NCBI RefSeq assembly: GCF_014649995.1
Contig: NZ_BMUC01000001.1
Location: 986,132-1,050,131 of the forward strand
DNA: 64,000 nucleotides
Direction: 5' to 3'
Source: Streptomyces griseoflavus
GTDB taxonomy: Bacteria > Actinomycetota > Actinomycetes > Streptomycetales > Streptomycetaceae
In this document: in pieces, positions 46,070 through 58,866 of the stretch
Position numbering within the stretch: position 1 is the stretch's first letter
Layout: every line of letters starts with the position of its first letter
Notes under the pieces: model-generated
Database searches by the model: none
Seen by the model: only the letters and a program-made list of their open reading frames with translations
Told to the model about the DNA's origin: nothing
Made by a program: the position numbers and the translations under genes

Positions 46070-47409
46070 GCCGGAATCATCCCCTCCGGTGGGGCGGGAT
46101 GGGCGGCTTCCAGGAGACCGGCGAGTTCCACCAGGTCCGTTCCGGTGAGCCGGGGAAGGACACAGCCGGAGAGGGTGCGACAGCTGTCCCGCCACGACGC
46201 CGGGACCGCCGCGCCGCCGCCCAGCGCGCCGGTGAGGGCGCCGACGAGCGCCGGGGCGGAGTCCGCGACCCGGGACAGACAGACGGCCGCGGGGACCGCC
46301 TCCGCGATTCTGCCGCGGGCGGCGGTGGTCAGGGCGAGGGCGACGGGGACGGTCTCGGCGGCGGCGACGCCGTAGCTGTAGACGTGGTCGACGATCTGGT
46401 GTTCCAGCGGTGGTACGAGGGCGAAGGCGCTGTCGGCGTCCGCCGCGAGCTGCAGGGCGTGCCGGGCGTTGCGGCCGATCTCCGTGTCCTCGGGCAGCTC
46501 GGCGCGGGCCGCGGCCACACAGGCGTCCGGATCCGCGCCGGCCAGGGCCAGGGCGACGGCGGCGGCCATGGCGCGGGCGCCGTGCACGCCGTCGCCGTCC
46601 TGGGTGTAGCGGGCGTCGAACTCGGCGAGGTCGGCGGCGGCGCGGGGGTCGCCGGGGTGGGCGACGGCCAGGACGCAGGCGCGTACGCAGGCCGCGTCGT
46701 CGAAGAAGTGGGGGTTGTCGTGTCCGGTGGCGGGCGGGCGCAGACCGGTGGCGAGGTTGCCGAGGCCGGCGCGGACGGAGATGCGGGCGCGCAGCGGGAG
46801 GACGGCGGACTCCGTCTCGGGGGCGCGGTTCGCCGCGGCGGCGACCTCGCCCGCGACGGTGTTCCAGGTCAGGTCGATGGCGGCGCGGGTGCGGCGTTCG
46901 CGGCTGAGGTCGCCGAAGGCGGTCTCGTCGCCGGCGCGGAGCACGGCCTCCGCGGAGAAGGCCGCCCATTCGGCGTCGTCGGAGGGGCCGAGGCGGAGGG
47001 GTTCGGAGGGCTGGTTGAGGGCGATCGGGACGGGGAGTGTGGTGGTCGCGTTCTGTTCGGCGAAGGTGTCGAGTTCCCGGGTGAGGCGTCTGGTCCACTC
47101 CGGCATGCGCGCGGCGCGGTGGCGGGCGGCGGGCCAGCCGGCGGCGTCGCCCGCGGCGAGGCCGAGGAGGAGGCCCTCGATGCGGGCTGCCTGCGGCGGC
47201 TGCGGGCGGGGTTCGGCGTAGGCCTGCGGCGAGTGTGTGGGGAGTCCGGCCTCGGCTGCGCCTTCGGCCCGGGTGTTCCCACCCGCACCACCCGTGCGGG
47301 TTTCGGGGTCGGGTGCGGGTGGCCCCTGTGGGGCCTGATCACCATCGGCGGGTGCGGGTGCGGGTGCGGGTGCGGGTGGGGTTTGTGGGGTGGTGGTCTG
47401 TGTGGTCAT
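46066..47409 (-). CDS. ADP-ribosylglycohydrolase family protein, paralogue 3 (metal site altered)
   Basis: The 447-aa product has a Pro/Ala/Gln-rich N-terminal ~75 residues including a (PA)5 run. The ARH domain starts at IEGLLLGLAAGDAAGWP. The front motif reads S143-D-D-A-E-W. The back motif, where relatives have D-x-D-S/T, reads R380-V-A-D383-S, so the first metal-ligand Asp is replaced by Val. The domain is otherwise full length and in frame. It may be inactive, have changed chemistry, or act as a binding subunit. ATGA overlaps link it to paralogues 2 and 4. Confidence 0.85.
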   Translation of the reverse strand: MTTQTTTPQTPPAPAPAPAPADGDQAPQGPPAPDPETRTGGAGGNTRAEGAAEAGLPTHSPQAYAEPRPQPPQAARIEGLLLGLAAGDAAGWPAARHRAARMPEWTRRLTRELDTFAEQNATTTLPVPIALNQPSEPLRLGPSDDAEWAAFSAEAVLRAGDETAFGDLSRERRTRAAIDLTWNTVAGEVAAAANRAPETESAVLPLRARISVRAGLGNLATGLRPPATGHDNPHFFDDAACVRACVLAVAHPGDPRAAADLAEFDARYTQDGDGVHGARAMAAAVALALAGADPDACVAAARAELPEDTEIGRNARHALQLAADADSAFALVPPLEHQIVDHVYSYGVAAAETVPVALALTTAARGRIAEAVPAAVCLSRVADSAPALVGALTGALGGGAAVPASWRDSCRTLSGCVLPRLTGTDLVELAGLLEAAHPAPPEGMIPA

Positions 47410-48410
47410 GAGGGGGTCTCCGGGGTCAGGAGGTCCGCGATGGTCAGGACGTGGTGGCCCGCCATGGCCGGCAGGCAGGTGCCCCGGGCCGGGGTGATGG
47501 CCGCCGCCCAGGCGGCCGGGACGGCGTCGACACCCTGGGTCGCGCCGGCCAGCGCCCCCGCCACCGCCGCCGTCGTGTCGGCGTCGCGGCCCATGTTGAC
47601 GGCCGTCAGCACCGCCTGTGCGAAGTCCCCGTCGGCCGCCGCGTACGCGCCGAAGGCGAGGGCGACCGCCTCGGGCGCCAGGTCGGTCCACGGGTAGCCG
47701 CCGATCACCACCGCCGCGCGGACCGCGCGTTCGCCGAGGTGGGCCGCGGTCGCGGCGCGGCGCAGACAGCGGGCGGTCCAGGAGTCCTCCGGCACCACCG
47801 CCAGCGCCGAGGCGACCACCGCGACCACCGGCGCCCCCGCCATCGCCGCCGCCACGCCCGCCGCGACCGCCTGGCCGCCGTAGATGCCCTCGCCGTCGTG
47901 GCTGACCGATCCGTCGACCGCCGCCAGCCGGGCCGCCTCGTCGGGCCGGCCCGCCGCGAACACCCCGTGCGGCGCCGCGCGCATCGCCAGCCCGTCGCTC
48001 CAGGCGTGCCGGTGCTGGGCGGAGATGGGCGCGGCCAGTCCGCGGCGCAGGTTCTCCAGCGTGCCGCGTTCGCTGAAGCCGGCCCCGCGGAAGGGTCCCT
48101 CGGCGCGGTCCGCGATCCATTCGTGCCAGGCCGCCTCGACGTGCGCGGGGGTGAGGGCGGAGCCGTGCCGGGCCAGCAGCAGGCCGGAGAAGATCGCGTA
48201 CTCGGTGTCGTCCGTGCCCGCCGGGCGCTCGCTCACGTAGCCCGTGATGCGGCCCCATTTCGCGCGGATCTCGGAGGGCTTCATGTTCTCGGCCGGGGCA
48301 CCCAGCGCGTCACCGACGGCCAGGCCGAGCAGCGCGCCGCGCGCCCGTTCGCGGCGCCCGAGGGCGTCGCCGGACGCCGGGAGCGAGGGGATGCGGGCGG
48401 TCGATGCCAT
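47406..48410 (-). CDS. ADP-ribosylglycohydrolase family protein, paralogue 4
   Basis: The 334-aa product is the shortest of the four and the first gene of the operon. The domain starts ERARGALLGLAVGDALGAPAE. The metal motifs are T66-D-D-T69 and D276-A-D278-T (NMGRDADTTAAVAG), both intact. ATG 48410 has GAGGAGAG upstream. The divergent neighbour encodes a VIT1-type transporter. Target unknown. Confidence 0.9.
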   Translation of the reverse strand: MASTARIPSLPASGDALGRRERARGALLGLAVGDALGAPAENMKPSEIRAKWGRITGYVSERPAGTDDTEYAIFSGLLLARHGSALTPAHVEAAWHEWIADRAEGPFRGAGFSERGTLENLRRGLAAPISAQHRHAWSDGLAMRAAPHGVFAAGRPDEAARLAAVDGSVSHDGEGIYGGQAVAAGVAAAMAGAPVVAVVASALAVVPEDSWTARCLRRAATAAHLGERAVRAAVVIGGYPWTDLAPEAVALAFGAYAAADGDFAQAVLTAVNMGRDADTTAAVAGALAGATQGVDAVPAAWAAAITPARGTCLPAMAGHHVLTIADLLTPETPS

Positions 48411-48564
48411 ACGCGGCTCTCCTCTCAGGCGCGCCCCGAGAAGGGCGCCGAGCCCTTTGCGGAACTGTCCCCGGTGCGGTGTCCGGCGCAGCCTCACACG
48501 CCCCGGTGTCACCCGGTCGGCATCCGCGCACCCCTCCGCACACACCGTCGGGAGAAGCAAAACC

Positions 48565-48583
48565 GCAGGTTAGCCCAGCCTTT
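48565..48583. promoter_or_regulatory. Possible IdeR/DmdR-type iron box
   Basis: GCAGGTTAGCCCAGCCTTT matches 12 of 19 positions of the palindromic IdeR/DmdR consensus, with the AGGTTAG half complete. It lies upstream of TAGATT (48613-48618), a plausible -10 box for the metal-transporter gene. Motif match by eye. Confidence 0.35.
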
Positions 48584-48672
48584 CCTTGCTGGCGGGCGGG
48601 ACTGGAGCGGCGTAGATTGGGCACCATCAAAGACTAGAACTTGTCCAAAGAAGACGCTCTGGGGGCACAGGC

Positions 48673-49404
48673 ATGGCCATCATCGATACCGAGGCGGCGC
48701 TGCACGAGGCGCACCGCGACAACCACACGCACCGCGACGTGAACGGCGGCTGGCTGCGTCCCGCGGTGTTCGGCGCGATGGACGGACTGGTCTCCAACCT
48801 CGCCCTCATGACCGGCGTCGCCGGCGGTTCGGTCGCTCAGCAGACCGTCGTCCTCACCGGCCTCGCCGGACTGGCCGCCGGCGCCTTCTCCATGGCGGCC
48901 GGCGAATACACCTCCGTCGCCTCCCAGCGCGAGCTGGTCGAGGCCGAACTGGACGTCGAGCGGCGTGAGTTGCGCAAGCACCCGAAGGACGAGGAGGCCG
49001 AGCTCGCCGCCCTCTACGAGGCCCGCGGCGTCGAGCCCGAGCTGGCCCGCGAGGTCGCCCGCCAGCTGTCCCGGGACCCCGAGCAGGCCCTGGAGATCCA
49101 CGCCCGCGAGGAGCTCGGCATCGACCCGGGCGACCTGCCCTCGCCCACCGTGGCCGCCGTCTCCAGCTTCGGCTCCTTCGCGCTGGGCGCCCTGCTGCCC
49201 GTGCTGCCGTACCTGCTCGGTGCGAACAGTCTGTGGCCGGCCGTGCTGGTGGCGCTGCTCGGCCTCTTCCTGTGCGGCGCGGTGGTGGCCAAGGTGACGG
49301 CGCGCAGCTGGTGGTACAGCGGTCTGCGGCAGCTGGCGCTCGGCGGCGCGGCCGCCGGTGTGACGTACGCCCTCGGCGCGTTGTTCGGAACGGCCGTAGG
49401 ATGA
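48673..49404 (+). CDS. VIT1/CCC1-type iron or manganese transporter
   Basis: The 243-aa product has the VIT family start PAVFGAMDGLVSNLALMTGV and five predicted membrane helices. A hydrophilic Glu-rich segment (about residues 80-150, EAELDVERRELRK onward) is the metal-binding domain of plant and yeast homologues. It should move Fe2+ or Mn2+ out of the cytosol. It diverges from the ADP-ribosylglycohydrolase operon and precedes gltB. Confidence 0.88.
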   Translation: MAIIDTEAALHEAHRDNHTHRDVNGGWLRPAVFGAMDGLVSNLALMTGVAGGSVAQQTVVLTGLAGLAAGAFSMAAGEYTSVASQRELVEAELDVERRELRKHPKDEEAELAALYEARGVEPELAREVARQLSRDPEQALEIHAREELGIDPGDLPSPTVAAVSSFGSFALGALLPVLPYLLGANSLWPAVLVALLGLFLCGAVVAKVTARSWWYSGLRQLALGGAAAGVTYALGALFGTAVG

Positions 49405-49415
49405 TCCCCCTCGCG

Positions 49416-49437
49416 CTTATGCGGAGGGCCGCATAAG
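49416..49437 (+). terminator. Hairpin after the VIT1-type gene
   Basis: CTTATGCGG and CCGCATAAG form a perfect 9-bp stem around AGGG, 11 bp past the stop codon. There is no T-tract. Confidence 0.5.
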
Positions 49438-49560
49438 TAGCCGTAACTCGCTGGTTTCGGTGGCATGACCACTGGGCATGAGCCGTAAGCGCTGTGGGCA
49501 ACGAGGCCGACAACGTGCCCCGCGGGGCGGGCGAAGGCGCTCTTTCCCGCCACTGACCGA

Positions 49561-49641
49561 CGGACACCGATCTGTCCGGCCCGGTCCTCATGGCTTGCAC
49601 CACCGGACGCGGAACCCCCGCCGCGTCCGGGTCGGTGTCCG
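49561..49641. promoter_or_regulatory. Nested inverted repeats upstream of gltB
   Basis: Two perfect 10-bp complementary pairs, one inside the other. The inner pair has an 8-nt loop and its 3' arm is separated from the outer 3' arm by one base. In RNA they would give a multi-stem structure; in DNA they could be operator sites. Confidence 0.5.
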
Positions 49642-49775
49642 CATGGTGGAACGTAAAATCCCGGTTTCCGAGAACCGCTTCATCATGTAACCTGCACCAG
49701 CTTTTGCTTCCCACGCAGAGGGCCAACGTCGTCCCTCGGCACTGCACATGCCACATGACGACGACGGGAGAGCCG

Positions 49776-54366
<4,591 letters not shown>

Positions 54367-54374
<8 letters not shown>

Positions 54375-55830
54375 TCCGAAGGGCTTTCTGAACCACGGCC
54401 GCGAGGTCGCCAGGTCCCGTCCGGTCCAGGAACGCACCAAGGACTGGAACGAGGTCTACGTCCCCGGCTCCCTGCTGCCGATCATCAGCAAGCAGGCCAG
54501 CCGCTGCATGGACTGCGGCATCCCGTTCTGTCACAACGGCTGCCCGCTCGGGAACCTCATCCCCGAGTGGAACGACTACGCCTACCGCGAGGACTGGGGT
54601 GCCGCCTCGGAGCGGCTGCACGCCACCAACAACTTCCCGGAGTTCACCGGCCGCCTGTGCCCCGCTCCGTGCGAGTCGGCGTGCGTGCTGGGCATCAACC
54701 AGCCGCCGGTCACCATCAAGAACGTCGAGGTCTCGATCATCGACAAGGCGTGGGAGACCGGGGACGTCGCCCCGCAGATCCCCGAGCGCCTGTCCGGCAA
54801 GACCGTCGCGGTCGTCGGCTCGGGCCCCGCGGGCCTGGCCGCCGCCCAGCAGCTGACCCGGGCCGGACACACCGTCGCCGTGTACGAGCGCGCCGACCGC
54901 ATCGGCGGCCTGCTGCGCTACGGCATCCCCGAGTTCAAGATGGAGAAGCGGCACATCAACCGCCGCATCGAGCAGATGCGCGCGGAGGGCACCAAGTTCC
55001 GCACCGGCATCGAGATCGGCCGCGACATGCCGGCCACCGCGCTGCGCAAGCGGTACGACGCCGTGGTCCTCGCCGTGGGCGCCACCACCGCGCGCGACCT
55101 GCCGGTGCCCGGCCGCGAGCTCAAGGGCATCCACCAGGCCATGGAGTACCTGCCGCTGGCCAACAAGGTGCAGGAGGGCGACTACGTCGCCCCGCCGATC
55201 TCCGCCGAGGGCAAGCACGTCGTCGTCATCGGCGGCGGTGACACCGGCGCCGACTGCGTGGGCACCGCCCACCGCCAGGGCGCGGCCTCCGTGACCCAGC
55301 TGGAGATCATGCCCCGCCCGGGTGAGGAGCGGAACCCGGTCTCCCAGCCGTGGCCGACCTTCCCCATGCTCTACAAGGTCACGTCCGCCCACGAGGAGGG
55401 CGGCGAGCGGGTCTACTCCGTCTCCACCACCCACTTCGAGGGCGACGAGGACGGCAACGTCCAGTGGCTGCACCTGACCGAGGTGGAGTTCGTCGACGGC
55501 AAGCTCACGCAGAAGCCGGGCACCGAGCGCAAGATCCCGGCTCAGCTGGTCACCCTCGCCATGGGCTTCACCGGCACCGACCGGGACAACGGCATGGTCG
55601 ACCAGTTCGGCCTGGACCTCGACGAGCGGGGTAACATCGCCCGCGACGCCGATTTCCAGACCAACGTGCCCGGCGTGTTCGTGGCCGGTGACGCCGGCCG
55701 CGGCCAGTCGCTCATCGTGTGGGCGATCGCCGAGGGCCGCTCGGCGGCCCGCGGCTGCGACCGCTTCCTCACGGGGGCGAGCGAGCTGCCGGCCCCGATC
55801 CGCCCGACGGACCGCGCGCTGATGGTCTGA
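54367..55830 (+). CDS. gltD: Glutamate synthase small subunit
   Basis: Passes electrons from NAD(P)H through FAD and Fe-S clusters to GltB. The 487-aa product has N-terminal Fe-S cysteines ([14 protein letters not shown] and CPAPCESAC). It also has the FAD motif [15 protein letters not shown] near residue 150, a second dinucleotide fold ([14 protein letters not shown]) near 290, and the C-terminal [21 protein letters not shown] 54367 overlaps gltB. Confidence 0.96.
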
Positions 55831-55873
55831 CGGCCCGACAAGACGTTACGTACAAAGGCGTACGGAACACCGA

Positions 55874-55919
55874 CGGCGCCCGCCCCATCGTCCCCGACCG
55901 GACAACGGGGCGGGCGCCG
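55874..55919. terminator. Bidirectional terminator between gltD and the chitosanase gene
   Basis: Perfect 13-bp arms (55874-55886 and 55907-55919) enclose a 20-nt loop between two convergent genes. Confidence 0.65.
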
Positions 55920-55934
55920 CCACATCTCCCGGGC

Positions 55935-56726
55935 TCACGCCACCTTGTAGGGCGTCCCGTACATCTCCCACTCCAGCGGGGTCTCGAGGTCCAGGTTCCC
56001 CTCGTCGAGGAAGCGGCGCTGGACGGTGACGCGGCTGGTGTCGTGCGTGGGGTGCAGTTCGTTCATGGCCTTGCGGCGGACGTCCAGGAACGCGGCGAGG
56101 TACTTCTCCTCGTCACCGCCCCCGGCCGGGGCGTCCGCCCGCTTCAGCGCCGCCGCGCGGATGCCGCCGAAGCTCGTGGCGCCGTCACCGGGGCCGTGGT
56201 AGACCATCGCGTCGTAGTAGATGAACTGGCCCAGCGCCGACAGCCCGTCCCGCTCCGCCCGCCGCACCGCCGGGCCGAAGTACTCGGCGTCCCGCTTGGC
56301 GTCCTGCGCGGCACGGAACCCCTGCCGCTCCGCCTCCGCCTTCCAGGCCGCGGTGAACCCCGGGTCAAGCCCTTCGTGCGAGTCCGTGCCGTCCACCGCG
56401 CGCAGCGCCGGAAGGTAGCGGGCCAGGCCGTTGCCCGGGTGCTCCTCGGTGTACCGCTCGACCAGGGTCAGCAGGTCGTGCGTACCGGTGCAGAAACCGA
56501 TGATGCCCGCGGTGTAGCCCTGGCCGTCGCCTATGTCCTCGATGTAGCCGTAGGCGCTGCGCCAGTCGAGCGTGCCGTTCTCGGCGGTGGCGACGATCTG
56601 CTGCGCGAGTTCCTTCTTGGCGGGGCTGGTCAGCCCCGCCGCTTCCTTCCCGTCGGACGGGGCGGACGAGCAGGCCGCCGCCGCGAGCGCGACGACGGAC
56701 AGGACCGTGAGCAGGGCGCGTTTCAT
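55935..56726 (-). CDS. GH46 chitosanase, probable lipoprotein
   Basis: Hydrolyses chitosan (beta-1,4-linked glucosamine). The 263-aa precursor has a signal peptide ending in a lipobox-like AAAC with C19, so it is probably anchored to the outer membrane face instead of freely secreted. The GH46 domain has catalytic E49 (TAENGTLDW) and D67 (IGDGQGYT). They are 18 residues apart, as in the Streptomyces N174 enzyme (E22/D40). FYYDAMVYHGP-like and LGQFIYYDA segments follow. Lipid attachment would fit with lgt and lspA in the same window, but that is general. Confidence 0.88.
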   Translation of the reverse strand: MKRALLTVLSVVALAAAACSSAPSDGKEAAGLTSPAKKELAQQIVATAENGTLDWRSAYGYIEDIGDGQGYTAGIIGFCTGTHDLLTLVERYTEEHPGNGLARYLPALRAVDGTDSHEGLDPGFTAAWKAEAERQGFRAAQDAKRDAEYFGPAVRRAERDGLSALGQFIYYDAMVYHGPGDGATSFGGIRAAALKRADAPAGGGDEEKYLAAFLDVRRKAMNELHPTHDTSRVTVQRRFLDEGNLDLETPLEWEMYGTPYKVA

Positions 56727-56751
56727 GGCCCAAGCGTACGGAAAAGAGGGC

Positions 56752-57672
56752 TCAGACCGCCCCGCCGCCGAGCGCCGCCGCCTTCCCCAGGGCCAGCACG
56801 GCCAGCAGCGCCAGCAGCGCGACGCAGGCCGCCGCCTGGATCAGCGCCCGGTGCCTGCCCCGGGGCACGTGGGCGAAGACCAGCGCCACCGCACCGCCGG
56901 CCAGCAGCCCGCCCAGGTGCCCCTGCCAGGACGTGAACACCGCGGAGATCACCAGCCACAGCAGCAGCCCGGCCATGAACCGGTTGACCTGGCCCATGTC
57001 GGCGCCCACGCGCCGTGCCATCACGTAGTACGCGGCGCCCACACCGAAGATCGCACCGGAGGCGCCGACCACCGCGTCCCCGGGCGCGATCAGCAGCACC
57101 AGCACCGAACCGCCCAGCGCGGACAGCAGGTACAGGGCGAGGTAGTGGATCCGGCCGAGCATCGGCTCGACGAGCCGGCCCAGGTTCCACAGCGCCACCG
57201 TGTTCATCACGACGTGGAGGATGCCGAACGTGCCCGCGGTGGGCGGCAGATGCAGGAAGGCGCCGGTCAGCAGCCGGTACCACTCACCGGCCGCGACCCC
57301 TTCCGGGGTGAAGCCCGCGGGGTACGGATCCATCCACAGGTAGTGCTCGCCGTCCGGCCCGAGCAGCCCCGCGCCCACCATCGCGAACCGGTCCACGATC
57401 TCCGGGCGCAGCACCTCCGCCAGATACAGCAGCAGGTTGACGGCGATCAGGACGTACGTCACCACGGGCACCACGGAGACCCGGCCGCCCACCAGGGTGC
57501 GGGCCTGCCGCATCGAGCGGACGCCCTCCTTCACGCACTCGGGGCACTGGTGGCCCACGGCCGCCTCCCGCATGCAGTCCGGGCAGATGTACCGCTCGCA
57601 GCGGGTGCAGCGGACGTGGCACTCCACCTTCGGATGGCGGTAACAGGTGGTGACGGTGGACTCGGAATCCAC
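56752..57672 (-). CDS. Rhomboid intramembrane serine protease with N-terminal zinc finger
   Basis: The 306-aa product starts with a B-box-like zinc-binding segment (C10, H13, C18, C22, C25, C30, C33, H41, C43, C46). The rhomboid domain follows, with catalytic S205 in GASGAIFG and H252 in SWQGHLGG, and ILHVVMNTVALWNLG in an earlier helix. About seven membrane helices are present. GTG 57672 has GAGGAG upstream. Substrates are unknown; it lies 25 bp upstream of the chitosanase gene on the same strand. Confidence 0.92.
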   Translation of the reverse strand: MDSESTVTTCYRHPKVECHVRCTRCERYICPDCMREAAVGHQCPECVKEGVRSMRQARTLVGGRVSVVPVVTYVLIAVNLLLYLAEVLRPEIVDRFAMVGAGLLGPDGEHYLWMDPYPAGFTPEGVAAGEWYRLLTGAFLHLPPTAGTFGILHVVMNTVALWNLGRLVEPMLGRIHYLALYLLSALGGSVLVLLIAPGDAVVGASGAIFGVGAAYYVMARRVGADMGQVNRFMAGLLLWLVISAVFTSWQGHLGGLLAGGAVALVFAHVPRGRHRALIQAAACVALLALLAVLALGKAAALGGGAV

Positions 57673-57845
57673 GGGCCGGCTCCTCGGGAGGGACGGAAGG
57701 GGAAAAGAGCCGGTGATGACGGCGGCGAACAAAATAGCGAACGCCGGCGGACGGCGTGAGGGGCGGGGTACGAGTGCCGTACCGCCGGTTCCGGGACCCG
57801 GGGGAGGGGCGACGGCCGCGACCGGTGGTCCGCACCCGGTGGACG

Positions 57846-57861
57846 GGACCGCGCCCGGTCC
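57846..57861 (-). terminator. Small hairpin after the HExxH gene
   Basis: GGACCG and CGGTCC pair around CGCC, 9 bp past the minus-strand stop at 57871. No T-tract. Confidence 0.35.
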
Positions 57862-57870
57862 GGCCGGCCT

Positions 57871-58770
57871 CTACGTGTCACACTCCAGCACCGTCCGGCA
57901 CAGCCCGCACCGCGCCCGCACGCGTCCCTTCACCGGGACCCTGATCCGCTGGTGGCAGGTGGGACAGGGGAACGACACCCGCAGGGGGCCCTCGCCGTCC
58001 GCCGTGAAGCGGTACGGCACCTCGTGCCGCACCCCGGCCTCCACCGAGCGGTCCTGGGCGTGCCGCCGGTCCCGCGCGTAGCGCCGCCGCCCCGCCCACC
58101 CCGCGGAGCGCAGCGGCGGCTGCTCCCCGTCCCGCCGCGCCAGCGCCATCCCCTTCCCGTACGCCGTGTACGCCTGCGCGCTGGTGAACCACACCGACGG
58201 GTCCTCCCCGAACGCCAGCGACCGCTTCGCCAGCACGTACCCGAACTCCTCCGGCGTGAGGTACCCCAGCTTCTGCGACGACGCCCCGTCCTCCCGGAAC
58301 GCGTCCAGCAGCAGCCACCCCGCGCCCAGGTACGTGGCCGTCGTGTCCGTCAGGATCTCGTTGTCCCGCGTCCCCGGGAACGACAGCCCCAGCCGGTGCA
58401 GGTACACATGGGCCACCTCGTGCGCCAGCGCCGCCCCGATGTCCCGCCGGTGCGTGCGGAACCGGTCGTTCAGCTCGATGAAGTACTCCGGACCCGCCGT
58501 CAGCTCCACGTTCGCCGCGTGCGTCATCTCACGGAAGCCGACGATCAGCCGCGCGTCCGGCAGCCGGTAGTGCCGCACCATCTCGCGGGCCACCCGCTGC
58601 GCCCCCAGGTGCAGGTCGTCCGTGTCGCAGAACGCCACATCGGCGGGCGCCACACTCACCGGGAACGTCCGGACCGTGTCGTACGTCAGCCGCCTGTACA
58701 GCGCCGTGACCGCCTCCCGCACCGTCTCCAGATGCGGGTAGCCGTGCTCCACCGGTCCGCCGTTCGCCAC
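57871..58770 (-). CDS. HExxH metalloprotease-like protein with C-terminal zinc ribbon
   Basis: The 299-aa product carries the zinc-protease motif H117-E-V-A-H121 in ALAHEVAHVYLHRLG and a possible third ligand region downstream (DNEILTDTTATYLGAGW). The C-terminus has a four-cysteine ribbon, CPTC then CGLC. There is no signal peptide or membrane segment, so it would act in the cytoplasm. I do not recognise a named family. GTG 58770 diverges from the chorismate mutase gene. It lies upstream of the rhomboid gene on the same strand. Confidence 0.75.
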   Translation of the reverse strand: MANGGPVEHGYPHLETVREAVTALYRRLTYDTVRTFPVSVAPADVAFCDTDDLHLGAQRVAREMVRHYRLPDARLIVGFREMTHAANVELTAGPEYFIELNDRFRTHRRDIGAALAHEVAHVYLHRLGLSFPGTRDNEILTDTTATYLGAGWLLLDAFREDGASSQKLGYLTPEEFGYVLAKRSLAFGEDPSVWFTSAQAYTAYGKGMALARRDGEQPPLRSAGWAGRRRYARDRRHAQDRSVEAGVRHEVPYRFTADGEGPLRVSFPCPTCHQRIRVPVKGRVRARCGLCRTVLECDT

Positions 58771-58852
58771 GTCGCACCCCCGCGCGCCCAGAACCCGCCT
58801 CCACTGTACGGTCCCGCCCCGGACACCGCCGCCCCCGGCGCCACCCGCCCCG

Positions 58853-58858
58853 TAGGCT
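58853..58858 (+). promoter_or_regulatory. -10-like box TAGGCT for a leaderless chorismate mutase mRNA
   Basis: TAGGCT, 8 nt, then ATG 58867. No ribosome-binding site is visible. Confidence 0.45.
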
Positions 58859-58866
58859 GACGCCCC

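Larger units (their letters stand above)
49405..49775. other. gltB upstream region with nested inverted repeats (371 bp)
   Basis: No gene. It holds the hairpin at 49416-49437, an outer inverted repeat CGGACACCGA (49561-49570) / TCGGTGTCCG (49632-49641), and nested within it CCGGACGCGG (49603-49612) / CCGCGTCCGG (49621-49630). TAAAAT at 49654-49659 is a possible -10 box. Confidence 0.65.

Noticed and set aside
49640-49690. GlnR operator upstream of gltB
   Set aside because: GTAAA and GTTTC-like pieces are present around 49653-49670, but the spacing and half-sites do not match the GlnR consensus well enough to report.
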